From Clostridium yunnanense (GTDB taxonomy: Bacteria > Bacillota > Clostridia > Clostridiales > Clostridiaceae): a DNA stretch of 64,000 nt. The notes below the pieces were generated by a model that was not told the origin of the DNA, did no database searches, and worked only from the letters and a program-made list of their open reading frames with translations. Numbering within the stretch: the stretch's first letter is position 1; every line of letters begins with the position of its first letter. This document shows, piece after piece, positions 8,822 through 18,028 of this stretch. Both the position numbers and the translations under genes were made by a program. The DNA is taken from assembly GCF_016595795.1 (NCBI RefSeq), contig NZ_JAENHN010000010.1:1-64000 (forward strand). The letters are read 5' to 3'.

Positions 8822-9838
8822 ATGGCAAATATTAAAGTAGCAATTAATGGGTTTGGACGTATTGGACGTCTTGCATTCAGACAAATGTTCGGTGCAGAGG
8901 GATATGATGTTGTTGCAATCAACGACTTAACAGATCCTAAAATGTTAGCACACTTATTAAAATATGATTCATCTCAAGGTAGATATGATGGAACAGTAGA
9001 AGTTAAAGAATCTTCTATAGTTGTAAATGGAAAAGAAATCCAAATATATGCAAAAGCTGATGCTGCAACACTTCCTTGGGGAGAAATCGGAGTAGACGTA
9101 GTACTTGAATGTACTGGTTTCTATGTATCAAAAGCTAAATCACAAGCTCACATCACTGCAGGTGCTAAGAAAGTTGTTATATCAGCTCCAGCTGGTAACG
9201 ATCTTCCAACAGTTGTATTCAATGTAAACCATGATATATTAACTGCTGATGATCATATAATTTCAGCTGCATCTTGTACAACTAACTGTTTAGCTCCAAT
9301 GGCTAAAGCTCTTAATGACTTAGCTCCAATTCAATCAGGTATAATGTCAACAATCCATGCTTATACTGGAGACCAAATGGTATTAGATGGACCACACAGA
9401 GGTGGAGACTTCAGACGTGCTAGAGCTGCTGCTGTAAACATAGTTCCTAACTCAACTGGTGCTGCTAAAGCTATAGGATTAGTTATTCCAGAATTAAACG
9501 GAAAATTAATCGGTTCAGCACAAAGAGTTCCAGTTCCAACTGGTTCAACTACAATCTTAACTTCAGTTGTTAAGGGTAAAGACATAACTGTTGAAAGCAT
9601 AAATGCTGCTATGAAAGCTGCTTCAAACGAATCATTCGGTTACACTGAAGAACAATTAGTATCTTCTGATATCGTTGGAATGAGATTTGGATCATTATTT
9701 GATGCAACTCAAACTATGGTTTCAAAAATCGGAGAAGATTTATACCAAGTTCAAACAGTTTCATGGTATGACAATGAAAATTCATACACTAGCCAAATGG
9801 TTAGAACTATAAAGCACTTCGCTAACTTCTTAAAGTAA
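8822..9838 (+). CDS. gapA: Glyceraldehyde-3-phosphate dehydrogenase
   Basis: 338 residues. It has the NAD-binding GFGRIGR start, the catalytic SCTTNC block (Cys about 154) and the substrate loop around [13 protein letters not shown], all intact. It oxidises glyceraldehyde-3-phosphate to 1,3-bisphosphoglycerate with NAD and phosphate in glycolysis. AGGAGG at 8809-8814 is a strong ribosome site, and codon use is biased to the optimal set (GCT, GGA, AAC), consistent with high expression. It is the first of four glycolytic genes in pathway order, and a hairpin separates it from pgk. Confidence 0.98.
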   Translation: MANIKVAINGFGRIGRLAFRQMFGAEGYDVVAINDLTDPKMLAHLLKYDSSQGRYDGTVEVKESSIVVNGKEIQIYAKADAATLPWGEIGVDVVLECTGFYVSKAKSQAHITAGAKKVVISAPAGNDLPTVVFNVNHDILTADDHIISAASCTTNCLAPMAKALNDLAPIQSGIMSTIHAYTGDQMVLDGPHRGGDFRRARAAAVNIVPNSTGAAKAIGLVIPELNGKLIGSAQRVPVPTGSTTILTSVVKGKDITVESINAAMKAASNESFGYTEEQLVSSDIVGMRFGSLFDATQTMVSKIGEDLYQVQTVSWYDNENSYTSQMVRTIKHFANFLK

Positions 9839-9876
9839 TTTTAAGTATTTAGTTAAAAGTATTTAAACATCAAAAA

Positions 9877-9919
9877 TAGGTCTGGTTTTGTAGTTATGGC
9901 TATAAGGCCAGACCTTTTT
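9877..9919 (+). terminator. Hairpin between gapA and pgk
   Basis: Stem AGGTCTGG (9878-9885) against CCAGACCT (9908-9915) followed by TTTTT. It looks like a terminator but lies inside the glycolytic operon, so it is probably a partial terminator or 3' end stabiliser that lets gapA transcript exceed pgk. Confidence 0.75.
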
Positions 9920-9947
9920 AAATTATAAAATTAAGAGGTGAAAATCC

Positions 9948-11126
9948 ATGAGTTTCAATAAGAAAACAATTGAAGATATCGAAGTTAAAGGTAAAAGAGT
10001 ATTAGTAAGATGCGATTTTAACGTTCCATTAAAAGATGGAGTTATAACAGATGAAAATAGATTAGTTGGAGCACTTCCAACAATAAAATACTTAATAGAA
10101 AATGGTGCAAAGGTTGTTCTTTGTTCACATTTAGGAAAAGACGCTTCTAAGTCATTAGCACCAGTTGCTACAAGATTAAGCGAAATGCTAGATAAAGAAG
10201 TTGTATTTGCAGCTGATCAAGAAGTAGTTGGAGAAAATGCTAGAAAAGCTGTAGCAGAAATGAAAGAAGGAGACGTTGTTCTTCTTGAAAACACTAGATG
10301 CAGAAAAGAAGAAAGCAAAAACGGAGAAGATTTATCAAAAGAATTAGCTAGTCTTTGTGATATATATGTAAATGATGCTTTCGGAACTGCTCATAGAGCT
10401 CACTCATCAACTGAAGGAGTTACTAAGTTTGTTGATACAGCTGTATGTGGATACTTAATTCAAAAAGAATTAAAGTTCTTAGGAGAAGCTGTAAACAATC
10501 CAGTTAGACCTTTCGTTGCTATATTAGGTGGAGCTAAGGTTTCAGATAAGATAGCTGTTATAAACAACTTATTAGATAAGGTTGATACTATAATAATAGG
10601 TGGAGGAATGGCTTACACATTCCTAAAAGCTCAAGGATATGAAATCGGAAGCTCACTAGTTGAAGCTGATAGATTAGATTATGCTTTAGAAATGGTTGAA
10701 AAAGCTAAGGCTAAGAATGTTAATTTCTTATTGCCAGTAGATCATAGAGTAGCTGCAGAATTCAAAGATGTTGAACCTAAGGTTACTGAAGATCAAAATA
10801 TCGAAGCTGGATTTATGGGATTAGATATAGGACCAAAGACAGAAACTTTATATGCTGATGCTATAAAAGATGCTAAGACTGTAATCTGGAACGGACCAAT
10901 GGGAGTATTCGAATTCGAAAACTTCAATAAGGGAACAGTTGCAGTTGCTAAGGCTATGGCTGACGCAGATGCTACAACAGTAATAGGTGGTGGAGATTCA
11001 GCTGCTGCTGTTAATATATTAGGCTTCGGAGACAAGATGACTCACATCTCAACTGGTGGTGGAGCATCACTTGAATTCTTAGAAGGAAAAGACCTTCCAG
11101 GAATATCAGCTTTAAACGATAAATAG
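9948..11126 (+). CDS. pgk: Phosphoglycerate kinase
   Basis: 392 residues, the usual bacterial length. It shows the N-terminal [11 protein letters not shown] substrate motif, the basic-patch segments ([18 protein letters not shown]) and the C-terminal nucleotide site [11 protein letters not shown] with [13 protein letters not shown]. It transfers phosphate from 1,3-bisphosphoglycerate to ADP, the first ATP-yielding step of lower glycolysis. AGAGGTG precedes the ATG. It lies 109 bases after gapA and should be co-transcribed with it and with tpiA. Confidence 0.98.
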   Translation: MSFNKKTIEDIEVKGKRVLVRCDFNVPLKDGVITDENRLVGALPTIKYLIENGAKVVLCSHLGKDASKSLAPVATRLSEMLDKEVVFAADQEVVGENARKAVAEMKEGDVVLLENTRCRKEESKNGEDLSKELASLCDIYVNDAFGTAHRAHSSTEGVTKFVDTAVCGYLIQKELKFLGEAVNNPVRPFVAILGGAKVSDKIAVINNLLDKVDTIIIGGGMAYTFLKAQGYEIGSSLVEADRLDYALEMVEKAKAKNVNFLLPVDHRVAAEFKDVEPKVTEDQNIEAGFMGLDIGPKTETLYADAIKDAKTVIWNGPMGVFEFENFNKGTVAVAKAMADADATTVIGGGDSAAAVNILGFGDKMTHISTGGGASLEFLEGKDLPGISALNDK

Positions 11127-11138
11127 TACATTTTTTTA

Positions 11139-11168
11139 GTGTGGGGGGCGGCTTTTGCCGCTCCTTAT
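11139..11168 (+). terminator. GC-rich hairpin after pgk
   Basis: GGNGCGGC/GCCGCTCC-type stem (GGGGCGGC, TTTT loop, GCCGCTCC) right after the pgk stop, with only a weak T tail. It is another intra-operon attenuator or stabiliser. The rest of the spacer to tpiA is AT-rich. Confidence 0.55.
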
Positions 11169-11320
11169 AAACTAATAAATATATATATATAAGAAGTTAA
11201 AAATATAACTTTTTATATTTTTAACAATATAAAAAGTTAACAATTTATTGATTTTATGGGCTTTAAGCTTTCCTAAAATTAATAACAATTTAAAACAAAT
11301 AAAACTTAGAGGTGAAAGAT

Positions 11321-12067
11321 ATGAGAAAAGCAATAATTGCAGGAAACTGGAAGATGCATTACACTGTTGATGAAGCAGTTAAGTTTATAGAAGAATTAAA
11401 GCCATTAGTAAAGGATGCTGCTAGTGAAGTAGTAGTTTGCCCAACATTTGTAGCTTTAGATGCTGTTAAAAAAGCTGTAGCTGGTACTAACATAAAAGTT
11501 GGAGCTCAAAACATGCATTGGGAAGAAAAAGGCGCTTTCACTGGAGAAATAGCTCCAGGAATGTTAGAAGCTTTAGCTATAGATTACGTTGTAATAGGTC
11601 ACAGCGAAAGAAGACAATACTTTGCTGAAACTGATGAAACAGTTAACAAGAAGTTAAAAGCTGCTTTTGCACACAAGATAGTTCCAATACTATGTGTTGG
11701 TGAAAGCTTAGAAGAAAGAGAATCAGGAAAGACAAATGCAGTTATAGAAGCTCAAATAAAGGTTGACTTAGCTGGATTAACTAAAGAACAAGTTGAAGAG
11801 TTAGTTATAGCTTACGAACCAATCTGGGCTATAGGAACTGGTAAGACAGCTACATCAGAACAAGCTAATGAAACAATAGCTGCTATAAGAAAAATGGTTG
11901 CTGACTTATTTGGAGCAGAAGCTGCTGATAAGACAAGAATCCAATACGGCGGAAGTGTTAAGCCTTCAACAATAAAGGAACAAATGGAGCAATCAGATAT
12001 CGATGGAGCTTTAGTTGGTGGAGCAAGTTTAGTAGCAACAGACTTTGCAGGAATCGTTAACTATTAA
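11321..12067 (+). CDS. tpiA: Triosephosphate isomerase
   Basis: 248 residues from ATG 11321; AGAGGTG at 11308-11314 is properly spaced for it, while an in-frame GTG at 11312 falls inside that site. The (beta/alpha)8 barrel has all three signatures: NWKM with catalytic Lys near residue 11, the VIGHSERR block with catalytic His, and [13 protein letters not shown] with catalytic Glu and loop 6. It interconverts dihydroxyacetone phosphate and glyceraldehyde-3-phosphate. It sits between pgk and gpmI in the glycolytic operon. Confidence 0.98.
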   Translation: MRKAIIAGNWKMHYTVDEAVKFIEELKPLVKDAASEVVVCPTFVALDAVKKAVAGTNIKVGAQNMHWEEKGAFTGEIAPGMLEALAIDYVVIGHSERRQYFAETDETVNKKLKAAFAHKIVPILCVGESLEERESGKTNAVIEAQIKVDLAGLTKEQVEELVIAYEPIWAIGTGKTATSEQANETIAAIRKMVADLFGAEAADKTRIQYGGSVKPSTIKEQMEQSDIDGALVGGASLVATDFAGIVNY

Positions 12068-12115
12068 GATATAACTATATTTAATAGTTTGTATTAAAAT
12101 GAGTTTTGGATAAAG

Positions 12116-12165
12116 ACAATAGTGACAGGCAACTAATACCAATTGTTTGTTGCTATTGTTTTTTA
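12116..12165 (+). terminator. Terminator after tpiA
   Basis: Imperfect stem (ACAATAGTGACA against TGTTGCTATTGT) followed by a TTTTTT tract at 12159-12164. Confidence 0.8.
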
Positions 12166-12194
12166 TTTTATCACATATTATAATTGTGATTGTA

Positions 12195-12292
12195 GATGTA
12201 CCACTTCGAACTGAAATTTATTTTTAAAACTCTCACGGGTTCTGGTGAGAGGATTTTAAAATAATAAGTTTTATTTATGAAGTGATATATTC
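12195..12292 (+). repeat. Dispersed palindromic repeat, family A, copy 2
   Basis: Matches the reverse complement of 1546-1640: GATGTACCACTTCGA at the left end, TTTTTAAAACTCTCACGG and CTGGTGAGAG forming the inner hairpin, then AATAATAAGTTTTATT and a degenerate right end (GAAGTGATATAT). The differences are scattered single bases, so the copy is old. Confidence 0.75.
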
Positions 12293-12447
12293 GTAGAACA
12301 TAATGATAATAGAAGTATAGTTGTTGGAATAAAAGTATACTTAAAAATCTTTAACATAATTGTAAAGAGTTTTAAAGATACTATATAAAAAGCTATAGGT
12401 TAATTGGTGATACATCAAACAAAATGTTTATAAATATGGAGGATAAT

Positions 12448-13983
12448 ATGACTAAAAAGCCAGTAATGTTAATGATATTAGACGGATTTGGAGTAGCTCC
12501 TAAATCAGACGGAAATGCTGTAGAGGCAGCTAACAAGCCTAATTTTGATAGATACTTTAAAGAATATCCACAGACAACAATTCAAGCAAGTGGTATGGAT
12601 GTAGGACTACCAACAGGACAAATGGGTAACTCAGAAGTTGGTCACTTAAATATAGGTGCAGGAAGAATAATATACCAAGAGCTTACAAGAATAACTAAGG
12701 CTATTGCTGATGGAGATTTCTTTGATAATGAAGAGTTAAATCTTGCAGTAGATAACGCTTTAAAGAATGATAGTGCATTACATCTGTTAGGACTTCTTTC
12801 TGATGGTGGAGTTCACTCACATATAGATCATATAAAAGGCTTATTATCTTTAGCTAAGAAAAAAGGATTAACTAAAGTTTATGTTCATCCTTTCATGGAT
12901 GGAAGAGATGTTGCTCCGTCATCAGGTAAGGGATTTATAGAAGCTTTAGAAAGTTATATGAAAGAAATTGGAGTAGGTAAGATCGCTACAGTTAGCGGAA
13001 GATACTACGCTATGGATAGAGATAACAGATGGGAAAGAGTACAATTAGCTTATGATGCAATAGTAAATGCAAAGGGCGAAACAGCTAATAGTGCAGTAGA
13101 ATGTATGGAAAGTTCATACCATGATAACAAAACTGATGAGTTTGTTTTACCATGTGTTATATTAGAAGATGGACATCCAACTGGAAACATCAAAAACGGA
13201 GATTCAGTAATATTCTTCAACTTCAGACCTGATAGAGCTAGAGAAATAACTAGAGCTATAAACGATAAAGAATTCGCTGGATTTGAAAGAGAAACTTTAA
13301 ATCTTACTTATGTTACTATGACTCAATACGATAAGAGTTTAGAAGGAGTACATGTAGCGTACAAGCCACAAACTATCACAAATACATTAGGACAATATGT
13401 TGCTGATAAAGGATTAAACCAATTAAGAATAGCTGAAACTGAAAAGTATGCTCACGTAACTTTCTTCTTTAACGGGGGAGTTGAAGCTCCAAATAAAGGT
13501 GAGGATAGAGCTCTTATACCTTCACCAAAGGTTGCAACTTACGACCTTAAGCCAGAAATGAGTGCTTATGAATTAACTGAAGAACTTTTAGCTAAGTTAG
13601 ATTCAGATACTTATGATATGATAATACTTAACTATGCTAACCCAGATATGGTTGGTCATACTGGAGTTTTCGAAGCAGCTAAGAAAGCTATCGAAGCTGT
13701 AGATGAATGTGCTGGTAAGGTAATAGAAAAAGTTCTTGAAAAAGATGGTACTGTATTTGTAACGGCTGACCATGGTAACGCAGAAGTTATGATAGACTTC
13801 TCAACAGGTGGTCCTATGACTTCTCATACAACTGAGCCAGTTCCATACTTATGGATAGCAAACAATGCTAAGGGAAGAGAACTTAGAGAAGGTGGAAGAC
13901 TTTCTGATATAGCTCCAACAATGCTTGAAACTATGGGCTTAGAAGTTCCAGCAGAAATGACAGGAAAATCACTTATAAAATAA
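12448..13983 (+). CDS. gpmI: 2,3-bisphosphoglycerate-independent phosphoglycerate mutase
   Basis: 511 residues from ATG 12448 (GGAGG at 12438-12442; an in-frame ATG 24 bases upstream lacks a site). This is the alkaline-phosphatase-type, Mn-dependent enzyme. The metal site and phosphoserine region MILDGFG...GNSEVGHLNIGAGR is at the N-terminus (Ser about 61), and the distal metal ligands are in NYANPDMVGHTG and TADHGNAE. It converts 3-phosphoglycerate to 2-phosphoglycerate; Mn-dependent activity is pH-sensitive in Bacillus spores. In related clostridia eno normally follows closely; here a 16-kb block intervenes. Confidence 0.97.
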   Translation: MTKKPVMLMILDGFGVAPKSDGNAVEAANKPNFDRYFKEYPQTTIQASGMDVGLPTGQMGNSEVGHLNIGAGRIIYQELTRITKAIADGDFFDNEELNLAVDNALKNDSALHLLGLLSDGGVHSHIDHIKGLLSLAKKKGLTKVYVHPFMDGRDVAPSSGKGFIEALESYMKEIGVGKIATVSGRYYAMDRDNRWERVQLAYDAIVNAKGETANSAVECMESSYHDNKTDEFVLPCVILEDGHPTGNIKNGDSVIFFNFRPDRAREITRAINDKEFAGFERETLNLTYVTMTQYDKSLEGVHVAYKPQTITNTLGQYVADKGLNQLRIAETEKYAHVTFFFNGGVEAPNKGEDRALIPSPKVATYDLKPEMSAYELTEELLAKLDSDTYDMIILNYANPDMVGHTGVFEAAKKAIEAVDECAGKVIEKVLEKDGTVFVTADHGNAEVMIDFSTGGPMTSHTTEPVPYLWIANNAKGRELREGGRLSDIAPTMLETMGLEVPAEMTGKSLIK

Positions 13984-14000
13984 TACTATAAGATTCAAAT

Positions 14001-14035
14001 AAAAAGACGTCTCGTCAAGAGATGTCTTTTTATTT
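14001..14035 (+). terminator. Terminator after gpmI
   Basis: AAAAAGACGTCTC paired with GAGATGTCTTTTT, then TATTTT. It closes the first glycolytic block. Confidence 0.92.
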
Positions 14036-14320
14036 TGGCTATAATTAAAACCTTTGCTGGAATTGATAAATTATCAATCTGTTAATGAAAGTATTTGATT
14101 TATATTTAATGATTTAAAAAATATTATAAATTATATGGAAGTATCTTAAAAGTCAAAGAATTTTAGAAAATTTGATGAAACATATATTTACAAAGTAATA
14201 AAATAGAGAAAGATATAATGTTATTTTCGTAATGTAAAGGTTTTTTATGAAGGTAAATATGGGATAATGATAAAAAAATGCAGGAACGAATCTATAATTA
14301 TGCAAAGTTTTGAATATTTA

Positions 14321-14349
14321 TTGACTAGATAACCTTAACTTGATAATAT
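14321..14349 (+). promoter_or_regulatory. Sigma-A-type promoter of amino-acid ABC operon
   Basis: TTGACT (14321-14326), 17 bases, TAATAT (14344-14349). It gives an untranslated leader of about 130 bases to the ATPase gene. Confidence 0.6.
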
Positions 14350-14484
14350 ATAAATAGGTAAAATATTTGCTTTTTACACAGATTACTATTAAAAAAATAA
14401 TGATATTTTTGATATAACGATAAAAATATAGTGAGTTTAATGATGTTTTTTAAATTTGGGGATTTAGTGAAAAGGGGGACTATT

Positions 14485-15210
14485 ATGATTAAACTTGAAA
14501 GAGTGAACAAGCATTTTGGGAAACTACATGTGTTAAAGGATATAGATTTAACAGTAAACGAAGGAGAGAAGCTGGTAGTAATTGGGCCAAGTGGTTCTGG
14601 AAAAAGTACGTTAATAAGGTGTATAAACTTTTTAGAAGTACCAACTTCAGGTAAGGTTATAGTAGATGAGGTTGATCTTACTGCGACTAGAGCGCCTATA
14701 ACAAAAGTTAGGCAGTCAGCTGCTATGGTATTTCAAGGTTTTAACTTATATCCTCACAAGACTGTACTTGAAAACTTAACACTTGCACCAATTAAGATAC
14801 AGAAAGTATCTAAAGAACAAGCAGAAAAAACTGGACTTGAGTATCTAGAAAAGGTTGGGCTAAAACACAAAGCTAATGCGTATCCATCACAGTTATCTGG
14901 AGGGCAGCAGCAAAGAGTAGCGATAGCAAGAGCTCTAAATATGCACCCTAAGATAATACTTTTTGATGAGCCAACATCAGCTCTAGATCCAGAAATGATA
15001 CAAGAAGTTCTAGATGTTATGGTTAACTTATCCCATGAAAAGATAACAATGGTAGTTGTTACACATGAGATGGGCTTCGCAAGACAAGTTGCAGATAGGG
15101 TTATATTTATGGATGGAGGAGAAATAATCGAACAAGGAACGCCGGAACATTTCTTCAAAAACCCAACACATGATAGAACAAAAGCTTTCTTAAGTAAAAT
15201 TTTAAGATAA
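14485..15210 (+). CDS. Polar amino-acid ABC transporter ATPase (GlnQ-like)
   Basis: 241 residues from ATG 14485 (AAAGGGGG just upstream decides the start over GTG 14431). It has Walker [10 protein letters not shown], signature LSGGQQQR, Walker B ILFDEP and the H-loop VVTHEMGF, and the length is that of the HisP/GlnQ family. It powers import through the two permeases encoded downstream. It is the first gene of a four-gene operon: ATPase, binding lipoprotein, permease, permease. Confidence 0.95.
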   Translation: MIKLERVNKHFGKLHVLKDIDLTVNEGEKLVVIGPSGSGKSTLIRCINFLEVPTSGKVIVDEVDLTATRAPITKVRQSAAMVFQGFNLYPHKTVLENLTLAPIKIQKVSKEQAEKTGLEYLEKVGLKHKANAYPSQLSGGQQQRVAIARALNMHPKIILFDEPTSALDPEMIQEVLDVMVNLSHEKITMVVVTHEMGFARQVADRVIFMDGGEIIEQGTPEHFFKNPTHDRTKAFLSKILR

Positions 15211-15225
15211 ATAGGGGGTAAAAAA

Positions 15226-16038
15226 ATGAAAAAGATAACTTCAATTCTAATCCTTGCACTTACACTTACTTTAGCTGGATGCTCATCGGCTCCAAGTAAA
15301 ACTGCTTCAAACAGTGGTGGTAGCAGTAAACCTGCAGATATACAAAAAATTATAGACAGAGGAACTCTAAAGGTTGGGGTAAAAGTAGACGTTCCAAAGT
15401 ATGGTTACAAGGATCCTAGTACAGGAAAGATAGAAGGATTTGAAATTGATATAGCAAAAGCTGTAGCAAAGAAAATACTAGGTGATGAAAATAAGGTGGA
15501 TTTACAAGCTGTAACAGCTAAAACTAGAGGACCGCTTTTAGATAGTGGAGAAATAGATATGGTAGCTGCTACATTTACAGTAACTGAAGAAAGAAAGAAG
15601 AGTTATAACTTCTCCGATCCATATTTTACAGATGGTGTTGGTTTATTAGTTAAAAAAGATGCTGGAGTAAGCAGTTTTAAGGATTTAAATGGTAAGAAGA
15701 TTGGTGTTGCGCAAAGTTCTACAACAAAGAAAGCGTTACAAGAAGAAGCTGATAAGCAAGGTATTAAGGTAACTTTCTCAGAATTTGCAAGCTATCCAGA
15801 AATCAAAACAGCTCTATCTTCTGGAAGAGTTGATTGTTTCTCAGTAGATGGTGCTATATTACTTGGATACTTAGATGATAATACTAAAATATTATCAGAT
15901 AAATTTAGTCCTCAAAACTACGGTATAGCTTCAAAGAAAGATAATACTGAACTTGCTAAAGTTATAAATGAAACCATCACAGAAATGAAGTCATCAGGGG
16001 ATTTACAAAAGTTGATCGATAAGTGGGGGCTTAAGTAA
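15226..16038 (+). CDS. Amino-acid ABC transporter substrate-binding lipoprotein
   Basis: 270 residues. The signal peptide ends in the lipobox LTLAGC (Cys about 19), followed by a Ser-rich linker and a type II periplasmic-binding fold of the SBP_bac_3 family (GTLKVGVKVDVPKYGYKDP, then AATFTVTEERKKSYNFSDPY). The TEER and NFSDPY motifs are characteristic of glutamine/glutamate/aspartate binders. It is anchored outside the membrane and delivers substrate to the permeases. Its stop codon overlaps the next start by one base. Confidence 0.93.
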   Translation: MKKITSILILALTLTLAGCSSAPSKTASNSGGSSKPADIQKIIDRGTLKVGVKVDVPKYGYKDPSTGKIEGFEIDIAKAVAKKILGDENKVDLQAVTAKTRGPLLDSGEIDMVAATFTVTEERKKSYNFSDPYFTDGVGLLVKKDAGVSSFKDLNGKKIGVAQSSTTKKALQEEADKQGIKVTFSEFASYPEIKTALSSGRVDCFSVDGAILLGYLDDNTKILSDKFSPQNYGIASKKDNTELAKVINETITEMKSSGDLQKLIDKWGLK

Positions 16039-16763
16039 TGAATGGTCCTTTCGCCTGGTTTAAATGGCAAGCAGTATTCACTGATTGGAGAGTATTTTTT
16101 GATGGTTTCGCCATGACTCTTAAGGTGTCTATTTTAGCATTGCTGCTAGCTTTAGCTGTGGGCGTGTTGTTTGGAATATTCTCAACCTCTAAGATAAAAG
16201 TACTAGAGATAATCAGTAGAATATACGTAGAGTTTATACAGAATACTCCATTGCTTATACAGGTATTCTTTTTATATAACGGACTTCCACATTTAGGTTT
16301 AGTTTTGTCAGTCTTTGTAATAGGTGTATTGGGAATTGGTATGTATCATGGGGCTTATATTGCAGAGGTTGTAAGAGCTGGGATAGAGTCTATAAATAAA
16401 GGACAACTTGAAGCTGCCTATTCTCAAGGGTTCTCTTACTGGGAAGCTATGAGATATATAATACTTCCTCAGGCTAAAAGTATAATGCTTCCACCTATGA
16501 CAAACCAAGCGGTTAATCTTATAAAGAATACATCTATACTTTCAATAATAGCTGGTGGAGACTTAATGTATCAGACGGATTCATGGTCTAGTGCTAACCT
16601 ATACTATGGACCAGCATATGTTATTACAGGATTACTATACTTAGCGTTATGCTTCCCACTAACTAGCCTAGCTAGAAGTTTGGAGAATAGAGAAAGTAAG
16701 ATGCTTCGTAGAGATGATGTTGAAGAAGTTGTGTTAGATTATAAAGAGGAGGCAACTGCATGA
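16038..16763 (+). CDS. Amino-acid ABC transporter permease
   Basis: 241 residues with about five transmembrane segments and the HisM/GlnP-type EAA loop (EAAYSQGFSYWEAMRYIILPQ, of which EAA...G is the coupling helix). It begins on the last base of the binding-protein gene and ends with an ATGA overlap with the next permease, so all three are translationally coupled. The C-terminal tail is acidic (EEVVLDYKEEATA). It should form the translocation pore as a heterodimer with the following permease. Confidence 0.93.
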   Translation: MNGPFAWFKWQAVFTDWRVFFDGFAMTLKVSILALLLALAVGVLFGIFSTSKIKVLEIISRIYVEFIQNTPLLIQVFFLYNGLPHLGLVLSVFVIGVLGIGMYHGAYIAEVVRAGIESINKGQLEAAYSQGFSYWEAMRYIILPQAKSIMLPPMTNQAVNLIKNTSILSIIAGGDLMYQTDSWSSANLYYGPAYVITGLLYLALCFPLTSLARSLENRESKMLRRDDVEEVVLDYKEEATA

Positions 16764-17407
16764 TGAATGAACTATTTTCTTTTGCTAATATAAAGTTTAT
16801 ACTTCAGGGGTTTGGTCTTACTCTGTATATTGCTCTCATAACTATAATTCTAAGTATGATATTTGGTACAATACTTGGAATACTTAGAGGTACTTCAAAA
16901 GGAATACCTAGTAAATTAGCAGCTTTATATATAGAAATTGTTAGAAATACTCCTGCACTCTTATGGATTTTAGTTACAAGGTTCATTGTAAATATGAAAC
17001 CTGTAAGTGCTGGGATATTAGCACTTACTATATTTACATCTGCGATAATAGGAGAGATTGTAAGAGGTGGGCTTAATTCTATTAAAAAAGGTCAATGGGA
17101 AGCAGCACATTCTCAAGGATTTACTAATGTCCAGACCCTTAGATATATTATAATACCACAAGCCTTTAAGAATATGATTCCTGCTTTAGTATCACAGTAT
17201 ATTACTGTAATAAAGGACACATCATTTTTATGGGGTGTTGGAATAGAAGAAGTTACAGGTAAAGGAATGATCCTTATGGGGATGTACGCAAGTACAACAC
17301 AAGTGTTCCTTATATTTGGTATAATTGCCGTTATGTATTTCGTAGTGAATTATATATTATCTGTAGCCTTTAGAGCTCAGCAACAAAGATTAATATTGCA
17401 GGTATAA
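16760..17407 (+). CDS. Amino-acid ABC transporter permease
   Basis: 215 residues, five predicted membrane segments, and the EAA loop (WEAAHSQGFTNVQTLRYIIIPQ region) of the polar amino-acid uptake family. It overlaps the preceding permease by four bases (ATGA) and is the partner subunit of the heterodimer. It is the last gene of the operon; no terminator is obvious right after it, and the next 600 bases appear to hold structured RNA. Confidence 0.93.
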   Translation: MMNELFSFANIKFILQGFGLTLYIALITIILSMIFGTILGILRGTSKGIPSKLAALYIEIVRNTPALLWILVTRFIVNMKPVSAGILALTIFTSAIIGEIVRGGLNSIKKGQWEAAHSQGFTNVQTLRYIIIPQAFKNMIPALVSQYITVIKDTSFLWGVGIEEVTGKGMILMGMYASTTQVFLIFGIIAVMYFVVNYILSVAFRAQQQRLILQV

Positions 17408-17489
17408 TTTTCTCATAATAGGAAATAATATAGATATGTTAAGCTTTCAACTATAATATAAGGATATTTTATGAGAGATATGTTATAAA

Positions 17490-17838
17490 GATAAATCACT
17501 TTATAGTTTATATCTTAGGAGTTCAGTTGGGTGCTGATGTAGGATTCCATTACTAAACTTAGTTATACTTATTAGAAAAGCACTGCTTTTTGTGATTTTC
17601 GCTTAGGTATGAATTAATAGTTGAAGTTGGAACCTCATATACCTAAGAATAATAGATTGAGTAGATATAAAGTGATTTATCAATACATATTGCTGGTGAA
17701 AATTAAATAGTTATTCACTTTATGTTTGTTTGAAAATGCCAGCTTAACGGTATTTTCAAGCATACATTTAAATAGTGGTGCTAAATCTCTATGTCCCCCA
17801 TAGAGTTGCCTCCTAGATTAATTTCTAGGAGGTTTTTA
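17490..17838 (+). ncRNA. Candidate structured non-coding RNA with terminal terminator
   Basis: A perfect 14-bp closing helix (GATAAATCACTTTA at 17490-17503 with its complement at 17668-17681) encloses about 165 bases. Inside are a hairpin CTTAGGTAT/ATACCTAAG (17602-17647) and an AAAAG/CTTTT hairpin near 17576. Downstream come a stem-loop TGAAAATGCC/GGTATTTTCA (17731-17758), a second CTCTATG/CATAGAG (17787-17805), and the terminator CCTCCTAGA/TCTAGGAGG with a T tract (17809-17838). No reading frame fits. The closing helix and large internal bubble would be compatible with a 6S-like RNA, but I cannot confirm a family. Confidence 0.45.
17809..17838 (+). terminator. Strong terminator
   Basis: Nine-base-pair stem CCTCCTAGA/TCTAGGAGG followed by TTTTTATTTTT. 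It lies too far (400 bases) from the permease gene to be its simple terminator, which supports a transcript ending here. Confidence 0.88.
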
Positions 17839-18028
17839 TTTTTATATTGCGTTTAGTAGAGGTGCGCAACTCTATGATTAAATTCATGATTTTTAGAAAT
17901 TGAATATTTTTATCTCAAATAAAAAAATAATACCTCTAAAATTAAATGCTAATGTCTTAAGAACAATCAGCATGCTATTTAGAGGTAATAATCTTGTAAA
18001 CTTTTAATGAAAAGTAGAATTAAGAAGG

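Larger units (their letters stand above)
12068..12447. other. Intergenic region tpiA-gpmI
   Basis: 380 bases holding the tpiA terminator (12116-12165), repeat family A copy 2 (12195-12292) and an AT-rich stretch before gpmI. With a terminator here, gpmI may need its own promoter, which I cannot place. Confidence 0.55.
13984..14484. other. Intergenic region before amino-acid ABC operon
   Basis: 501 bases with the gpmI terminator and the promoter of the next operon. The rest is very AT-rich; I recognise no T-box or riboswitch. Confidence 0.5.
17408..18028. other. Gene-free 620-base region with structured-RNA signals
   Basis: Contains the candidate RNA (17490-17838). The rest, from 17840 to the convergent LacI gene, is AT-rich and holds no gene I can see. 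Confidence 0.5.

Noticed and set aside
17490-17681. Calling the structured RNA 6S RNA, SRP RNA or a T-box
   Set aside because: The closing helix would suit 6S RNA, but no diagnostic primary motif was certain; SRP tetraloops and T-box specifier/antiterminator motifs are absent.
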